This document shows positions 31,457-40,922 of a DNA stretch of 64,000 nucleotides, piece by piece. This stretch comes from Pseudomonas fluorescens. GTDB taxonomy: Bacteria > Pseudomonadota > Gammaproteobacteria > Pseudomonadales > Pseudomonadaceae. The translations under genes were made by a program, and so were the position numbers. The notes below the pieces were generated by a model. That model made no database searches. It worked only from the letters and a program-made list of their open reading frames with translations, and was not told where the DNA came from. The stretch lies in NCBI RefSeq assembly GCF_001307155.1, contig NZ_CP012830.1:6260501-6324500 (forward strand), given 5' to 3'. Every line of letters starts with the position of its first letter. Position 1 is the stretch's first letter.

Positions 31457-33535
31457 ATGACACGTAAAGCGTTCTCCTTGTTCGACCCGAAACTGATAAG
31501 GCCTGCGATGGTCGAGTCGGTGCGCAAACTCAGCCCACGAATCCAGTGGCGCAACCCGGTGATGTTTGTCGTCTACATCGGCGCGATCATCACCACCGCC
31601 CTTTGGGGGCAGGCCCTCAGCAGCAAGGGTGAAGCCAGCAGCGGGTTCATCCTCGCGATTGCCTTGTGGCTGTGGTTTACCCTGCTGTTCGCCAACTTTG
31701 CCGAAGCGCTGGCTGAAGGTCGCAGCAAGGCCCAGGCGGCCTCCCTGCGCGACCTGAAAAAGCAAACCTGGGCCAAGAAGCTGCGCGAACCGCACTACGG
31801 CGCCGAGTGGCAGTTGGCTCAGTCGAGCGACTTGTGCAAAGGCGACGTGGTGGTGGTTGAAGCCGGTGACCTCGCGAACTCGGTGATCCCCGCCGACGGC
31901 GAGGTGATCGAAGGCGCGGCCTCGGTGGATGAGTCGGCGATTACCGGCGAATCGGCCCCGGTGATTCGCGAGTCTGGCGGCGACTTCTCGTCGGTGACCG
32001 GCGGTACGCGGGTGCTGTCGGACTGGATCGTCGTCCGCGTGACCGCCAACCCCGGCGAGACCTTCGTCGACCGCATGATTGCCATGGTCGAAAATGCCAA
32101 GCGGCAAAAGACCCCGAACGAAATCGCCCTGTCGATCCTGCTGGTCGCATTGACCATCGTGTTCCTCGGCGTGACGGTGACACTCCTGCCCTACTCCCTG
32201 TTTGGGGTCGCAGCCGCCAAATCCGGCTCGCCGGTGTCGATCACCGTGCTCATCTCGTTGTTGGTGTGCCTGATCCCGACGACCATCGCCGGGCTGCTGT
32301 CGGCGGTCGGTGTGGCGGGCATGAGCCGCATGATGGAAGCCAACGTGATCGCCACCTCCGGGCGGGCCGTGGAGGCTGCCGGTGATGTTGACGTGTTGCT
32401 GCTCGACAAGACCGGGACCATCACCCTGGGCAACCGCCACGCCTCGGCGTTCTTGCCGGCGCCGGGCATCAAGGAAGCGGAGCTGGCGGATATCGCACAG
32501 CTGGCGTCACTGGCCGACGAAACGCCTGAAGGACGCAGCATCGTGGTCCTGGCCAAACAACGGTTCAACCTGCGCGAACGCGACATCACCGCGCTGCATG
32601 CGCACTTCGTGCACTTTTCGGCGCAGACCCGCATGAGCGGCGTCAACATGGATGAGCGGCAACTGCGCAAGGGCGCCGGCGAGGCGATTCTCAAGCATGT
32701 CCAAAGCCTGGGCGGACACTTTCCGGAAGCGGTGCAAACCATCGTCGAACAAGTGGCTCAGCGCGGCAGTACGCCGCTGGTGGTCGCCGATGGGGCCAGG
32801 GTGCTGGGCGTCATCGAACTCAAGGACATCGTCAAGGGCGGCATCAAGGAGCGCTTCTCCGAGCTGCGGCGCATGGGGATCAAGACTGTGATGGTGACCG
32901 GGGACAACCGGATCACCGCTGCCGCCATCGCCGCTGAGGCCGGTGTCGATGACTTCCTGGCCGAAGCCACACCCGAACAAAAACTCGAACTGATCCGCAG
33001 CTATCAAGCCGAAGGCCGGCTGGTGGCCATGACCGGCGACGGCACCAACGATGCCCCGGCACTGGCGCAGGCGGATGTCGCGGTGGCGATGAACTCCGGG
33101 ACTCAGGCGGCCAAGGAAGCCGGCAACATGGTCGACCTCGACAGCAACCCGACCAAGTTGATCGAGGTGGTGGAAACCGGCAAACAGATGCTGATGACCC
33201 GGGGTTCGCTAACCACCTTCTCGATTGCCAACGACATCGCCAAGTACTTCGCGATCGTGCCGGCGGCCTTTGTCAGCACTTACCCGCAGCTCGCCGCACT
33301 GAACATCATGGGCCTGACGAGCCCGAATTCGGCGGTGCTGTCGGCGGTGATTTTCAATGCGCTGATTATCATTTTCCTGATTCCCCTGGCGCTTCGAGGC
33401 GTGAAGTACCGCCCGGTCGGTGCCGCGCTGCTGTTGCGGCGCAACCTGTTGATCTACGGGTTGGGTGGGGTGATCGTTCCATTCATTGGCATCAAAGTGA
33501 TCGACATGGCGCTGTCCGCTGTCGGTCTGACTTGA
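31457..33535 (+). CDS. kdpB: K+-transporting ATPase subunit KdpB
   Basis: A 692-residue P-type ATPase that energises K+ uptake. Motifs: TGES in the actuator domain (DESAITGESAPVIRES), DKTGTIT with the phosphorylated Asp (VLLLDKTGTITLGNRHAS), and the hinge GDGTNDAPALAQADVAVAMN. Ten bases after kdpA. Complete. Confidence 0.98.
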   Translation: MTRKAFSLFDPKLIRPAMVESVRKLSPRIQWRNPVMFVVYIGAIITTALWGQALSSKGEASSGFILAIALWLWFTLLFANFAEALAEGRSKAQAASLRDLKKQTWAKKLREPHYGAEWQLAQSSDLCKGDVVVVEAGDLANSVIPADGEVIEGAASVDESAITGESAPVIRESGGDFSSVTGGTRVLSDWIVVRVTANPGETFVDRMIAMVENAKRQKTPNEIALSILLVALTIVFLGVTVTLLPYSLFGVAAAKSGSPVSITVLISLLVCLIPTTIAGLLSAVGVAGMSRMMEANVIATSGRAVEAAGDVDVLLLDKTGTITLGNRHASAFLPAPGIKEAELADIAQLASLADETPEGRSIVVLAKQRFNLRERDITALHAHFVHFSAQTRMSGVNMDERQLRKGAGEAILKHVQSLGGHFPEAVQTIVEQVAQRGSTPLVVADGARVLGVIELKDIVKGGIKERFSELRRMGIKTVMVTGDNRITAAAIAAEAGVDDFLAEATPEQKLELIRSYQAEGRLVAMTGDGTNDAPALAQADVAVAMNSGTQAAKEAGNMVDLDSNPTKLIEVVETGKQMLMTRGSLTTFSIANDIAKYFAIVPAAFVSTYPQLAALNIMGLTSPNSAVLSAVIFNALIIIFLIPLALRGVKYRPVGAALLLRRNLLIYGLGGVIVPFIGIKVIDMALSAVGLT

Positions 33536-33547
33536 GGGAGTATGGCT

Positions 33548-34120
33548 ATGTTATCTCTGCTGCGTCCGGCGTTGACCCTGCTGATTGCACTGTCACTGCT
33601 CACCGGCCTGGCCTATCCACTGGTCACGACCGGCATTGCCAGGCTGGTCTTTCCGCATCAGGCGGCGGGTAGCCTGATCGAGAAAGACGGTAAAACCGTG
33701 GGCTCGCTGTTGATCGGTCAGGGCTTCAGTGATCCGAAGTATTTCTGGAGCCGCCCTTCCGCCACCAGCCCCATGCCCTACAACCCGCGGGCCTCGGGCG
33801 GCTCGAACCTCGGTCCGCTGAACCCGGCGCTGGCGGATGCGCTGAAGGGCCGCATCGACGCGTTGCACGCTGCCGATCCCGGCAACACCGCCACGGTGCC
33901 CGCCGACCTGGTCTACAGTTCCGCCAGTGGGCTTGATCCGCATATCAGCATTGCCGCGGCGCTGTACCAGGCGGGCCGGGTTTCGCGGGTGCGCAACCTG
34001 CCCGTCGACAAGGTTCGCGAGCTGATCAACCAACACGCCGAAGGCACGCTGTTCGGTTTTCTCGGCGAGCCTCGGGTCAACGTCCTGGAACTGAACCTGG
34101 CACTCGACGCCGCACATTGA
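33548..34120 (+). CDS. kdpC: K+-transporting ATPase subunit KdpC
   Basis: A 190-residue subunit with one N-terminal membrane helix (LRPALTLLIALSLLTGLAYP) and a soluble domain (FWSRPSATSPMPYNPRASGG, SNLGPLNPAL; the ASGLDPHIS motif). KdpC helps assembly and ATP affinity. The start at 33548 is preferred over 33542 because GAGGGAG is too close to the first ATG. Confidence 0.96.
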   Translation: MLSLLRPALTLLIALSLLTGLAYPLVTTGIARLVFPHQAAGSLIEKDGKTVGSLLIGQGFSDPKYFWSRPSATSPMPYNPRASGGSNLGPLNPALADALKGRIDALHAADPGNTATVPADLVYSSASGLDPHISIAAALYQAGRVSRVRNLPVDKVRELINQHAEGTLFGFLGEPRVNVLELNLALDAAH

Positions 34121-34142
34121 GCGTTAACACACGGTGAGCTTG

Positions 34143-36842
34143 ATGGCCGAAGAACGTCCTGATCCGGACCAGCTACTGGCCCGGATTCGCGAAGAAGAAG
34201 CGCAGGCCAAACGCGGTCGGCTGAAGATTTTTTTCGGCGCCAGTGCCGGTGTCGGCAAGACCTACGCGATGCTCGCGGCGGCCCAAACTGCAAAACAGCA
34301 AAACATCAATGTGCTGGTCGGCGTGATCGAGACCCACGGCCGCGCCGAGACTCAGGCCCTGACAGAGGGCCTTGAACTATTGCCTCGCAAGCAGGTGGTC
34401 GACAAGAACCGTACGTTGACCGAGTTCGATCTGGACGCCGCGCTCGCGCGCAAACCGGGCCTGATTCTGATCGACGAACTGGCTCACTCCAATATCGCAG
34501 GCTCCCGACATCCAAAGCGCTGGCAGGACGTAGAAGAACTGCTCAGCGCCGGTATTGATGTCTGGTCGACGATGAACGTTCAGCACCTCGAAAGCCTGAA
34601 CGACATTGTCGGCGGCATCACCGGGATTCGCGTCTGGGAGACCGTGCCCGACCATGTGTTCGACACCGCCGATGAAGTGGTCATCGTCGACCTGCCGCCC
34701 GACGATCTGTTGCAGCGCTTGAAGGAAGGCAAGGTCTATATGGCGCAACAGGCCGAGCGCGCGGTGCAGAACTTCTTCCGCAAGGGCAACCTGATCGCCC
34801 TGCGCGAACTGGCGCTGCGCCGAACCGCCGACCGGGTCGACAGCGAGATGTTGCAGTATCGCCAAAGCGGCGCGGTGAAACCGGTGTGGGGCACCCGCGA
34901 GTCGTTGCTTGCCTGCGTTGGCCCCAATGATCAGGCCGAAAAAACCGTACGCTCGACGGCGCGCCTGGCCGCTCAGCTCAATGTGCCGTGGCACGCCGTG
35001 TATGTCGAAACCCCGGCCTTGCAGCGCCTGCCCGAGGTCAAGCGGCGTCGGGTGCTGGCAACCTTGAAACTGGCTCAGGACATGGGCGCGCAAATCTCGA
35101 CCCTGGCGGGCCAGGACATTGCCGAAACGCTGGTCAAGTACGCCCGGCAGCACAACCTTTCAAAAGTCGTGCTGGGCCGTGATGAACGTCCGCGAAAACG
35201 ACTCTGGCGGCGGGTGCTTGCGGATCGGATTGGGGTGCTGGGCGCCGATCTTGACGTGATCCAAATCTCGCTGCCGGAGAGTCGCCGCCCACCAGCCGAG
35301 ACGACCTCCACCGCCAGCGACAGCCCGATCACCTGGCGCCCCTATCTCTGGAGCGTCGCGATCTGTGCGGTGACGACCCTGCTGGCCATGCCACTGTTCC
35401 AGGTGCTGGAACAGGCCAACATCGTCATGCTGTTCCTGCTGGCGGTCGTCGCCGTGGCGGTGCGCTTTGGTCGTGGCCCGGCGATCATGGCGGCCTTCGT
35501 CTCGGTCGGCGCCTTCGACTTTTTCTTTGTGGCGCCGCGTTTTTCATTTGCCATCGCCGATATCCAGTATCTGGTGACCTTCAGCGTCATGCTCGTGGTC
35601 GCCCTGGTGATCGGGCAAATGACCGCCAGCCTGACTTACCAGGCGCGGGTGGCGCAACGGCGCGAAGACCGCATGCGCGGGCTGTACGAGATGTCGCGCC
35701 TGTTGTCCGCCGCACTGTTGACCGAACAGGTTGCGGAAATCGGCGCGCAGTTCCTGGCGGCCGAGTTTGGCGCCCGGTCGGCGTTGCTGGTGGCCGATGA
35801 CCACAACAAACTGCAGGCGCCGATGGTCACGGGAGACGCACCGCAAGTCGACGTTGCGATTGCCCAGTGGTCGTACGACAAAACCGAACCAGCCGGATAC
35901 GGCACCGACACCCTGCCCTCCAGTTCCACGCTCTACCTGCCCTTGTCGGCGCCGATGCGGGTGCGTGGAGTATTAGCCGTGCAACCGCGCGACACGACCC
36001 GGCTGGCGGTGCCGGAACAGCGCCGCCTGCTCGACACCTGTGCATCATTGCTGGCCATCTCACTCGAACGGATTCACTACATCAACGTCGCCCAGGACAC
36101 CACCGTTCAGATGGAATCCGAGCGGTTGCGCAACTCGTTGCTCTCGGCGATCTCCCACGATTTGCGCACCCCGCTGTCGGTCATGGTCGGGCTCGCCGAA
36201 GCGCTCAAGCTGACCAAACCGCCCCTGACCGGCGAAGCCGCCGAGATCGCCACGGCGGTGGGCGAGTCCGCGCTGCGCATGAATACGCTGGTCAATAACC
36301 TGCTGGACATGGCTCGTCTCGAGTCCGGCAGCGTGGTGTTGAATCGCCAATGGCAGCCCATCGAAGACGTGGTCGGTAGCGCCCTGAGAGCTATTCATCC
36401 GATTCTGGCAGGACGTTCGGTGCAGGTCGCACTCGAGGAGGACTTGCCACTGGTTCGCATCGATGCGGTGCTGATCGAGCGCATCCTCATCAACCTGATC
36501 GAAAACGCCATCAAGTACACCCCAGCCGGCACGCCGATCAGCCTGGGCGCCAGCGCCACGCCCGAGAACATTGAGTTGTGGGTCGCCGATGAGGGACCGG
36601 GCTTGCCCCGTGGACACGAAGAGGCGATCTTCAACAAATTCATGCGCGGCAAAAAGGAAAGTTCGATTCCCGGCGTCGGCCTCGGCCTGGCCATCTGCCG
36701 AGCAATTGCCCAGGCGCATGGCGGAACCATGCTCGGCGTTACCCGCCCGGAAGGCGGTGCGCGCTTCACCTTGCGTCTGCCCCGAGAAGAGCCGCCGAAC
36801 ATCGAAGCGCTTTCGCAGCAAACTGACGAGGACCCATCATGA
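34143..36842 (+). CDS. kdpD: Sensor histidine kinase KdpD
   Basis: An 899-residue sensor. Domains in order: KdpD N-terminal ATP-binding domain with Walker A GASAGVGKT and Walker B LILIDELAHSN; a universal-stress-type domain (about 250-370); four membrane helices (about 400-500); GAF-like region (about 525-645); HisKA with SAISHDLRTPLSVMVG; HATPase with N box LINLIENAIKYTPAGT and the G2-type GVGLGLAICRAIA. GGTGAG upstream favours ATG at 34143 over GTG at 34134. It senses K+ limitation and phosphorylates KdpE. Confidence 0.97.
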   Translation: MAEERPDPDQLLARIREEEAQAKRGRLKIFFGASAGVGKTYAMLAAAQTAKQQNINVLVGVIETHGRAETQALTEGLELLPRKQVVDKNRTLTEFDLDAALARKPGLILIDELAHSNIAGSRHPKRWQDVEELLSAGIDVWSTMNVQHLESLNDIVGGITGIRVWETVPDHVFDTADEVVIVDLPPDDLLQRLKEGKVYMAQQAERAVQNFFRKGNLIALRELALRRTADRVDSEMLQYRQSGAVKPVWGTRESLLACVGPNDQAEKTVRSTARLAAQLNVPWHAVYVETPALQRLPEVKRRRVLATLKLAQDMGAQISTLAGQDIAETLVKYARQHNLSKVVLGRDERPRKRLWRRVLADRIGVLGADLDVIQISLPESRRPPAETTSTASDSPITWRPYLWSVAICAVTTLLAMPLFQVLEQANIVMLFLLAVVAVAVRFGRGPAIMAAFVSVGAFDFFFVAPRFSFAIADIQYLVTFSVMLVVALVIGQMTASLTYQARVAQRREDRMRGLYEMSRLLSAALLTEQVAEIGAQFLAAEFGARSALLVADDHNKLQAPMVTGDAPQVDVAIAQWSYDKTEPAGYGTDTLPSSSTLYLPLSAPMRVRGVLAVQPRDTTRLAVPEQRRLLDTCASLLAISLERIHYINVAQDTTVQMESERLRNSLLSAISHDLRTPLSVMVGLAEALKLTKPPLTGEAAEIATAVGESALRMNTLVNNLLDMARLESGSVVLNRQWQPIEDVVGSALRAIHPILAGRSVQVALEEDLPLVRIDAVLIERILINLIENAIKYTPAGTPISLGASATPENIELWVADEGPGLPRGHEEAIFNKFMRGKKESSIPGVGLGLAICRAIAQAHGGTMLGVTRPEGGARFTLRLPREEPPNIEALSQQTDEDPS

Positions 36843-37528
36843 GCGAACCGGTGCTGCGAGTCCTGCTGATTGAAGACGAAAAGGACATTCGCCGATTTGT
36901 GCGGATGGCCCTGCAAGCCGATGGCCTGGAAGTGCATGAAGCCGAGACCTTTCAGCGCGGCCTGATCGACGCGGGAACGCGTCGGCCGGACCTGATCGTG
37001 CTGGATCTCGGCCTGCCTGACGGTGATGGCGTTGACCTCATCCGGGATCTGCGCACCTGGTCAGAGGTGCCAATCATTGTCTTGTCGGCCCGTGGCGCCG
37101 AATCCGACAAGATCCTCGCCCTCGACACCGGAGCCGACGACTACCTGGTCAAACCCTTTGGCACTGGAGAACTGCTCGCCCGCGTCCGCGCCCTGTTACG
37201 CAGGCGCGTGAAAGATACCGAGAACCGCTCGGTCCTGGCCTTCTCCGACATTCAAATTGATCTGGATCGACGCGTCGTGGAGCGCGCCGGTGTGCCTTTG
37301 CACCTGACGCCGCTGGAATACCGTTTGCTGGTTCATCTGTGCTCGCACCCGGACCGGGTCCTGACGCACCTGCAACTGCTCAAAGCGGTATGGGGCCCTT
37401 CGCACACCAACGATACGCCGTACCTTCGGGTGTTCATGGGCGGCCTGCGCAAGAAGATCGAAGCAGACCCGTCGCAGCCGCGCCATCTCGTGACCGAAAC
37501 CGGTGTCGGTTACCGCTTCATTCCTTGA
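36839..37528 (+). CDS. kdpE: Response regulator KdpE
   Basis: A 229-residue OmpR/PhoB-type regulator. The receiver domain has VLLIEDEKDIRRFVR, phospho-acceptor Asp in LIVLDLGLPDGDG and KPFGTGELLAR; the C-terminal winged helix ends GVGYRFIP. It overlaps kdpD by four bases and should activate the kdp operon on K+ starvation or osmotic stress. Confidence 0.97.
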   Translation: MSEPVLRVLLIEDEKDIRRFVRMALQADGLEVHEAETFQRGLIDAGTRRPDLIVLDLGLPDGDGVDLIRDLRTWSEVPIIVLSARGAESDKILALDTGADDYLVKPFGTGELLARVRALLRRRVKDTENRSVLAFSDIQIDLDRRVVERAGVPLHLTPLEYRLLVHLCSHPDRVLTHLQLLKAVWGPSHTNDTPYLRVFMGGLRKKIEADPSQPRHLVTETGVGYRFIP

Positions 37529-37755
37529 ATCCTGAGCGGCACGCGTTGAATTCAAACCCGGGCTTCATGCCCTGAGCGCCCGTGGCTACCGTTCGTCCAG
37601 GCTGAAGCGGCAGCGCCCTTTCCTCGTCTACACCTTTAGACAGGAGACCTTTTACGGTCGATTGGACACCGGGTATCTCATTCGATGGCATACGAAGCGC
37701 CATACGGAACAGCAGTAGTTCAAGCTTCGGGTTTCATTTCTCAAGGGATAGAAAA

Positions 37756-38085
37756 ATGAGTACTAGCAGCAAAGACTGGCATGCATGGCTGAACGCGATG
37801 CCGCCGAAACCGGATGACTTCCACGTGGTGGGCGATGTTGAAGTTGCCAATCCGGGGATCGAGGCCTATCTGACCATGCGAGCCCCGCAAGGCTTTAATC
37901 CGTCGATCCTCATGCTGGATCTGCACTTGATCCAACGGCCTGGAAACTGGGCACAAATGCTGTCCACTGCACAGGCCAGATACGACCGGGTCATGCCCCC
38001 CAGCGCACCCCATTACACCGCCGTTGACATTTACCAAAATGGCGAGCGATTGGCGTACATCGACTACATCCCCACCGTTACCTGA
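37756..38085 (+). CDS. Uncharacterised 109-residue protein
   Basis: A soluble protein (MSTSSKDWHAWLNAMPPKPD, then EVANPGIEAYLTMRAPQGFN, YIDYIPTVT). AAGGGATAGAAAA precedes the start. I know no function. The composition resembles a Pseudomonas conserved hypothetical. The gap 37529-37755 to kdpE shows no gene. Confidence 0.65.
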   Translation: MSTSSKDWHAWLNAMPPKPDDFHVVGDVEVANPGIEAYLTMRAPQGFNPSILMLDLHLIQRPGNWAQMLSTAQARYDRVMPPSAPHYTAVDIYQNGERLAYIDYIPTVT

Positions 38086-38201
38086 CCGGCCCGTAATCGG
38101 GCACTAGAGGTCGCAACAAAGGCTGTGCCGGCAACGTTCGAAAAGCGCCACGTATGCAAGGTCGGGAGGGGCCGGAAAAGCGCGGCGCTATCGTCTTTTG
38201 G

Positions 38202-38285
38202 TTACATCGGAGAGATGGTCGCAAGCGCACCGATCACGATGGTCAATGCCAGAAATCCACCCAGGAAAATCGCCATCTTCAGCAT
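38202..38285 (-). CDS. 27-residue single-span membrane miniprotein
   Basis: MLKMAIFLGGFLALTIVIGA then LATISPM, one transmembrane helix, with a strong GGAGG about seven bases before the ATG (38283-38285). Similar tiny proteins recur in Pseudomonas in my memory. Function unknown. Confidence 0.55.
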   Translation of the reverse strand: MLKMAIFLGGFLALTIVIGALATISPM

Positions 38286-38452
38286 TTGGCCTCCAAAATT
38301 ATACGTCTGTGGTTGCAGCGTCATTGTGAGGCTCGGGCTGGATTCATTACAGAAGCAGATAACGCAGGAAAATACGGATCAGTTCAACAGGACGGCCTCC
38401 CTGTACTCAACGGCAATGGCGACGCGACACGTCATCGGCACACCGCCGGGTG

Positions 38453-38507
38453 CGAGCGTCCGCCCGCCCGCACCGACGTGTTGTGCGCCACGGCGGCGCG
38501 ACCGGGC
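38453..38507 (-). pseudogene. Probable remnant of a DUF1801 gene 3' end
   Basis: Read leftward, the sequence resembles the codons for VALNTSVRAGARAK at 40508-40557 (shared stretches GTGGCGC, ACACGTCGGTGCGGGCGGG). Only the C-terminal end is present. Confidence 0.35.
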
Positions 38508-38510
38508 GCC

Positions 38511-38828
38511 TTAATATTTTTTCATCGTGTCAGTGCCCATTTCGTCCTTTTTCTCCATGCCCTCGCTCTTCATCGCGCCACCTTTTTCCATGCTGTCTTT
38601 TTTCATGGCATCACTTTTACCCATGGCGGCACTCTTGGTCTTCTCGCCCTTGGTCTTGTAATGGTGCTTGGTGGTCTTCGTGGCATCGCTTTTCATTTCG
38701 TCCTTTTTCATCATGCCCTTGTCCATCTGATCCTTGGACATGTCGTTCGTATTCGCTTCAGCCGCAAACAACGGGGCCGCCACCACCAGGACTACGGCAG
38801 CAATCGCCGCAGCAATCAGCTTCTTCAT
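38511..38828 (-). CDS. Pentapeptide MxKDx repeat protein
   Basis: A 105-residue exported protein with signal peptide (residues 1-22, MKKLIAAAIAAVVLVVAAPL) and a lysine-, methionine- and aspartate-rich body of repeats (DMSKDQMDKGMMKKDEMKSD; AMKKDSMEKG). Matches the MxKDx pentapeptide family, which has no firm function. It lies 68 bases downstream of the molybdoenzyme gene and may be cotranscribed. Confidence 0.8.
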   Translation of the reverse strand: MKKLIAAAIAAVVLVVAAPLFAAEANTNDMSKDQMDKGMMKKDEMKSDATKTTKHHYKTKGEKTKSAAMGKSDAMKKDSMEKGGAMKSEGMEKKDEMGTDTMKKY

Positions 38829-38896
38829 GTCACTACTCCTGTGCAGTTCGCGTTAAGGACAGCGGCAATGCGCCGCGTTTCAGAACAGCCGATTGC

Positions 38897-39670
38897 TCAG
38901 CTGCCACTGAACCAGTTGTAACCCTGATCTTCCCAATATCCACCGGGGTAATCGTTGGTCACGAAAATCTCCACCACATGTTTCGGGTTCTTGAAGCCCA
39001 GCTTTGTCGGCATACGCAGCCGCAGCGGGTAACCGTATTCCGGCGGCAATACCTGATCGTCATAGCTCAGGGTCAGTAGCGTTTGCGCATGCAGGGCCGT
39101 CGGCATGTCGATGCTGGTGTAATAGTCATCCGCGCATTTGAGCCCGACATATTTGGCACGGGTGTCGGCGCCCACACGTTGCAGAAAAGTCGAAAAGGTC
39201 ACGCCACCCCATTTGCCGATGGCGCTCCAGCCCTCCACGCAAATCAGCCGTGTGACCTGAGTGGTGCGCGGCAACTGGTTCAACTCGGCGAGGGTCCAGC
39301 TGTGTTTGTCCTGGACCAGACCACCCACCGTGAGTGAGAACTCATCTTCCTCGATGTCCGGAATGCCGTTGCGGTCGTAATAGGCATTGAACGGGAACGG
39401 ACGCGTCATCATCGACTCGGGGTAGGTCGGTGCCAATCGGGCCGGATCGAACAGCGCTGCCTGAACCTTGTCATTGAAGCGCGAGACCCTTTTCAGCATG
39501 GACTCCACTGAGTTGCTGTCGTCCAGGCGACAGCCTGTCAGCAAGGCAATCCCACCCAGCGTCCAGGCATGCCGAAGAAATTGCCTGCGTGCGGGCAATT
39601 CAAGTTCCTGCGCCACCGACTTGATGATGGCGGGGTTATCCATCCGGTCTTTACCAGTCGTTCTGTTCAT
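38897..39670 (-). CDS. Molybdopterin-dependent oxidoreductase (sulfite-oxidase/MsrP type), Tat lipoprotein
   Basis: A 257-residue molybdopterin-binding protein. N-terminal Tat signal with ARRQFLRHAW and hydrophobic GGIALLTGC, the last four residues forming a lipobox; so probably anchored in a membrane on the periplasmic side. The Mo-ligand Cys lies in TRLICVEGWSAIGKWGG. Related to YedY/MsrP, but paired with an unusual cytochrome b. Three bases after the cytochrome gene, so one operon. Substrate not readable; S- or N-oxides are possible. The start may be at 39640 (MDNPAII). Confidence 0.85.
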   Translation of the reverse strand: MNRTTGKDRMDNPAIIKSVAQELELPARRQFLRHAWTLGGIALLTGCRLDDSNSVESMLKRVSRFNDKVQAALFDPARLAPTYPESMMTRPFPFNAYYDRNGIPDIEEDEFSLTVGGLVQDKHSWTLAELNQLPRTTQVTRLICVEGWSAIGKWGGVTFSTFLQRVGADTRAKYVGLKCADDYYTSIDMPTALHAQTLLTLSYDDQVLPPEYGYPLRLRMPTKLGFKNPKHVVEIFVTNDYPGGYWEDQGYNWFSGS

Positions 39671-39673
39671 GAG

Positions 39674-40267
39674 TTAGCGCCCCCGCAGCATGGCAATCAG
39701 GGTGCGTGGCACAAGCGCCACCATCACCAGATGCACCACGGTAAAAGCGACCAGCAACGCCATGCAGACAAAATGCACGATGCGCGCCGAGTCGTAGCCG
39801 CCCATCAGCTCCCTCAGTAATGGAAACTGCACTGACTTCCAGATCACCAGGCCCGACAGCACCAGCACAATAAGATCGAGCACGGCAAACAGGTAGGCGA
39901 GCTTTTGCAGGGTGTTGTAGTGCCGCAAGTCCGCATGGGCGAGCTTGCCTTTGAGCGCGGCGAGGAAATCATGCAGGACTTCGCGGGGGGGTATGGGGAA
40001 GAACTTGTGGACGATGCGCCCGGAAAAGATATTCAGCAGCAGGTAGACAATACCGTTGATGAACAGTACCCACATCGCCGCAAAGTGCCACAGCAGTGCA
40101 CCGGCCAACCAACCGCCCAAGGTGATCCCGGCGGGAATCTGAAAGGAAAAAATCGGCGAGGCGTTATAGATGCGCCAGCCGCTCATCACCAGGATGACCA
40201 CGGCGATGACGTTGATCCAGTGGGTCAGCCGTAGCCAGATCGGGTGAATAGTTTGCGAACTACTCAT
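39674..40267 (-). CDS. Cytochrome b subunit (Ni-hydrogenase/thiosulfate-reductase type)
   Basis: A 197-residue four-helix b-type cytochrome: IWLRLTHWINVIAVVILVMS, WHFAAMWVLFINGIVYLLLN, LAYLFAVLDLIVLVLSGLVI, and HFVCMALLVAFTVVHLVMVA. Histidines within helices (LTHW; WHFA; VHFV; VHLV) are the probable haem ligands. It should pass quinol electrons to the molybdoenzyme. The gene pair differs from msrP/msrQ, whose membrane part is a YedZ protein. Confidence 0.85.
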   Translation of the reverse strand: MSSSQTIHPIWLRLTHWINVIAVVILVMSGWRIYNASPIFSFQIPAGITLGGWLAGALLWHFAAMWVLFINGIVYLLLNIFSGRIVHKFFPIPPREVLHDFLAALKGKLAHADLRHYNTLQKLAYLFAVLDLIVLVLSGLVIWKSVQFPLLRELMGGYDSARIVHFVCMALLVAFTVVHLVMVALVPRTLIAMLRGR

Positions 40268-40487
40268 GATGCCTGCCCTGCCGGCAACGCGCCGGTAAAA
40301 TCCCCCCGACCTCCACGACGTGTGTTGGCTCAATCCCCCATGGTTAACCGGCAACTCAAATGGAGTCGCAAACAGCGCCGATCTGGCGACATATCTACCA
40401 AGACTAGCAGCGACTTTTAGAAACCGTTTTACATTATTCGCCCTGGCACTTTGTGCAGATGAGCACAGCCTGATCCCGGAGGACCGC

Positions 40488-40922
40488 TCATCCAGCCGAT
40501 TTGGCGCGAGCGCCCGCCCGCACCGATGTGTTCAGCGCCACGGCAGCGCGGATGAGCGCCGTCAACGCTTTTTCATCAAGCCTGTCGCCTTCGTGGATAT
40601 CAATGGCACGCCGGGTGTTGCCTTCGAGGCTGGAGTTGAAGAGGCCTGAAGGGTCCTCCAGCGAAGCGCCCTTGGCGAAGGTCATCTTCACGACCTGCTT
40701 GTACGTCTCACCAGTGCAGATGATTCCACCGCACGACCATACCGGAACCCCTCTCCACTTCCATTCCTCGACCACGTCAGGAACAGTCTGCTTGATCAGC
40801 GCCCGGACCCGGGCGAGCGTTTCGCCGCGCCAATCCCCCAGTTCCTTGATCCTCGCCTCTATCAGCTGAGAGGCAGAGCCCTCCTGCTCTCCTTCAATTG
40901 CGCCGAGCGTTTCCTTCTTCAT
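40488..40922 (-). CDS. DUF1801 domain protein (YdhG-like)
   Basis: A 144-residue protein. VPDVVEEWKWRGVPVWSCGG, then YKQVVKMTFAKGASLEDPSG, NTRRAIDIHEGDRLDE, the YdhG/YjdI-like DUF1801 pattern. The family has an iron-chaperone-like fold in some members; role unknown. The gap 40268-40487 holds nothing I can support. Confidence 0.8.
   Translation of the reverse strand: MKKETLGAIEGEQEGSASQLIEARIKELGDWRGETLARVRALIKQTVPDVVEEWKWRGVPVWSCGGIICTGETYKQVVKMTFAKGASLEDPSGLFNSSLEGNTRRAIDIHEGDRLDEKALTALIRAAVALNTSVRAGARAKSAG

Noticed and set aside
36060..36821. 253-codon minus-strand frame over kdpD
   Set aside because: Shadow of the kdpD histidine-kinase domain; no family motif in the product.
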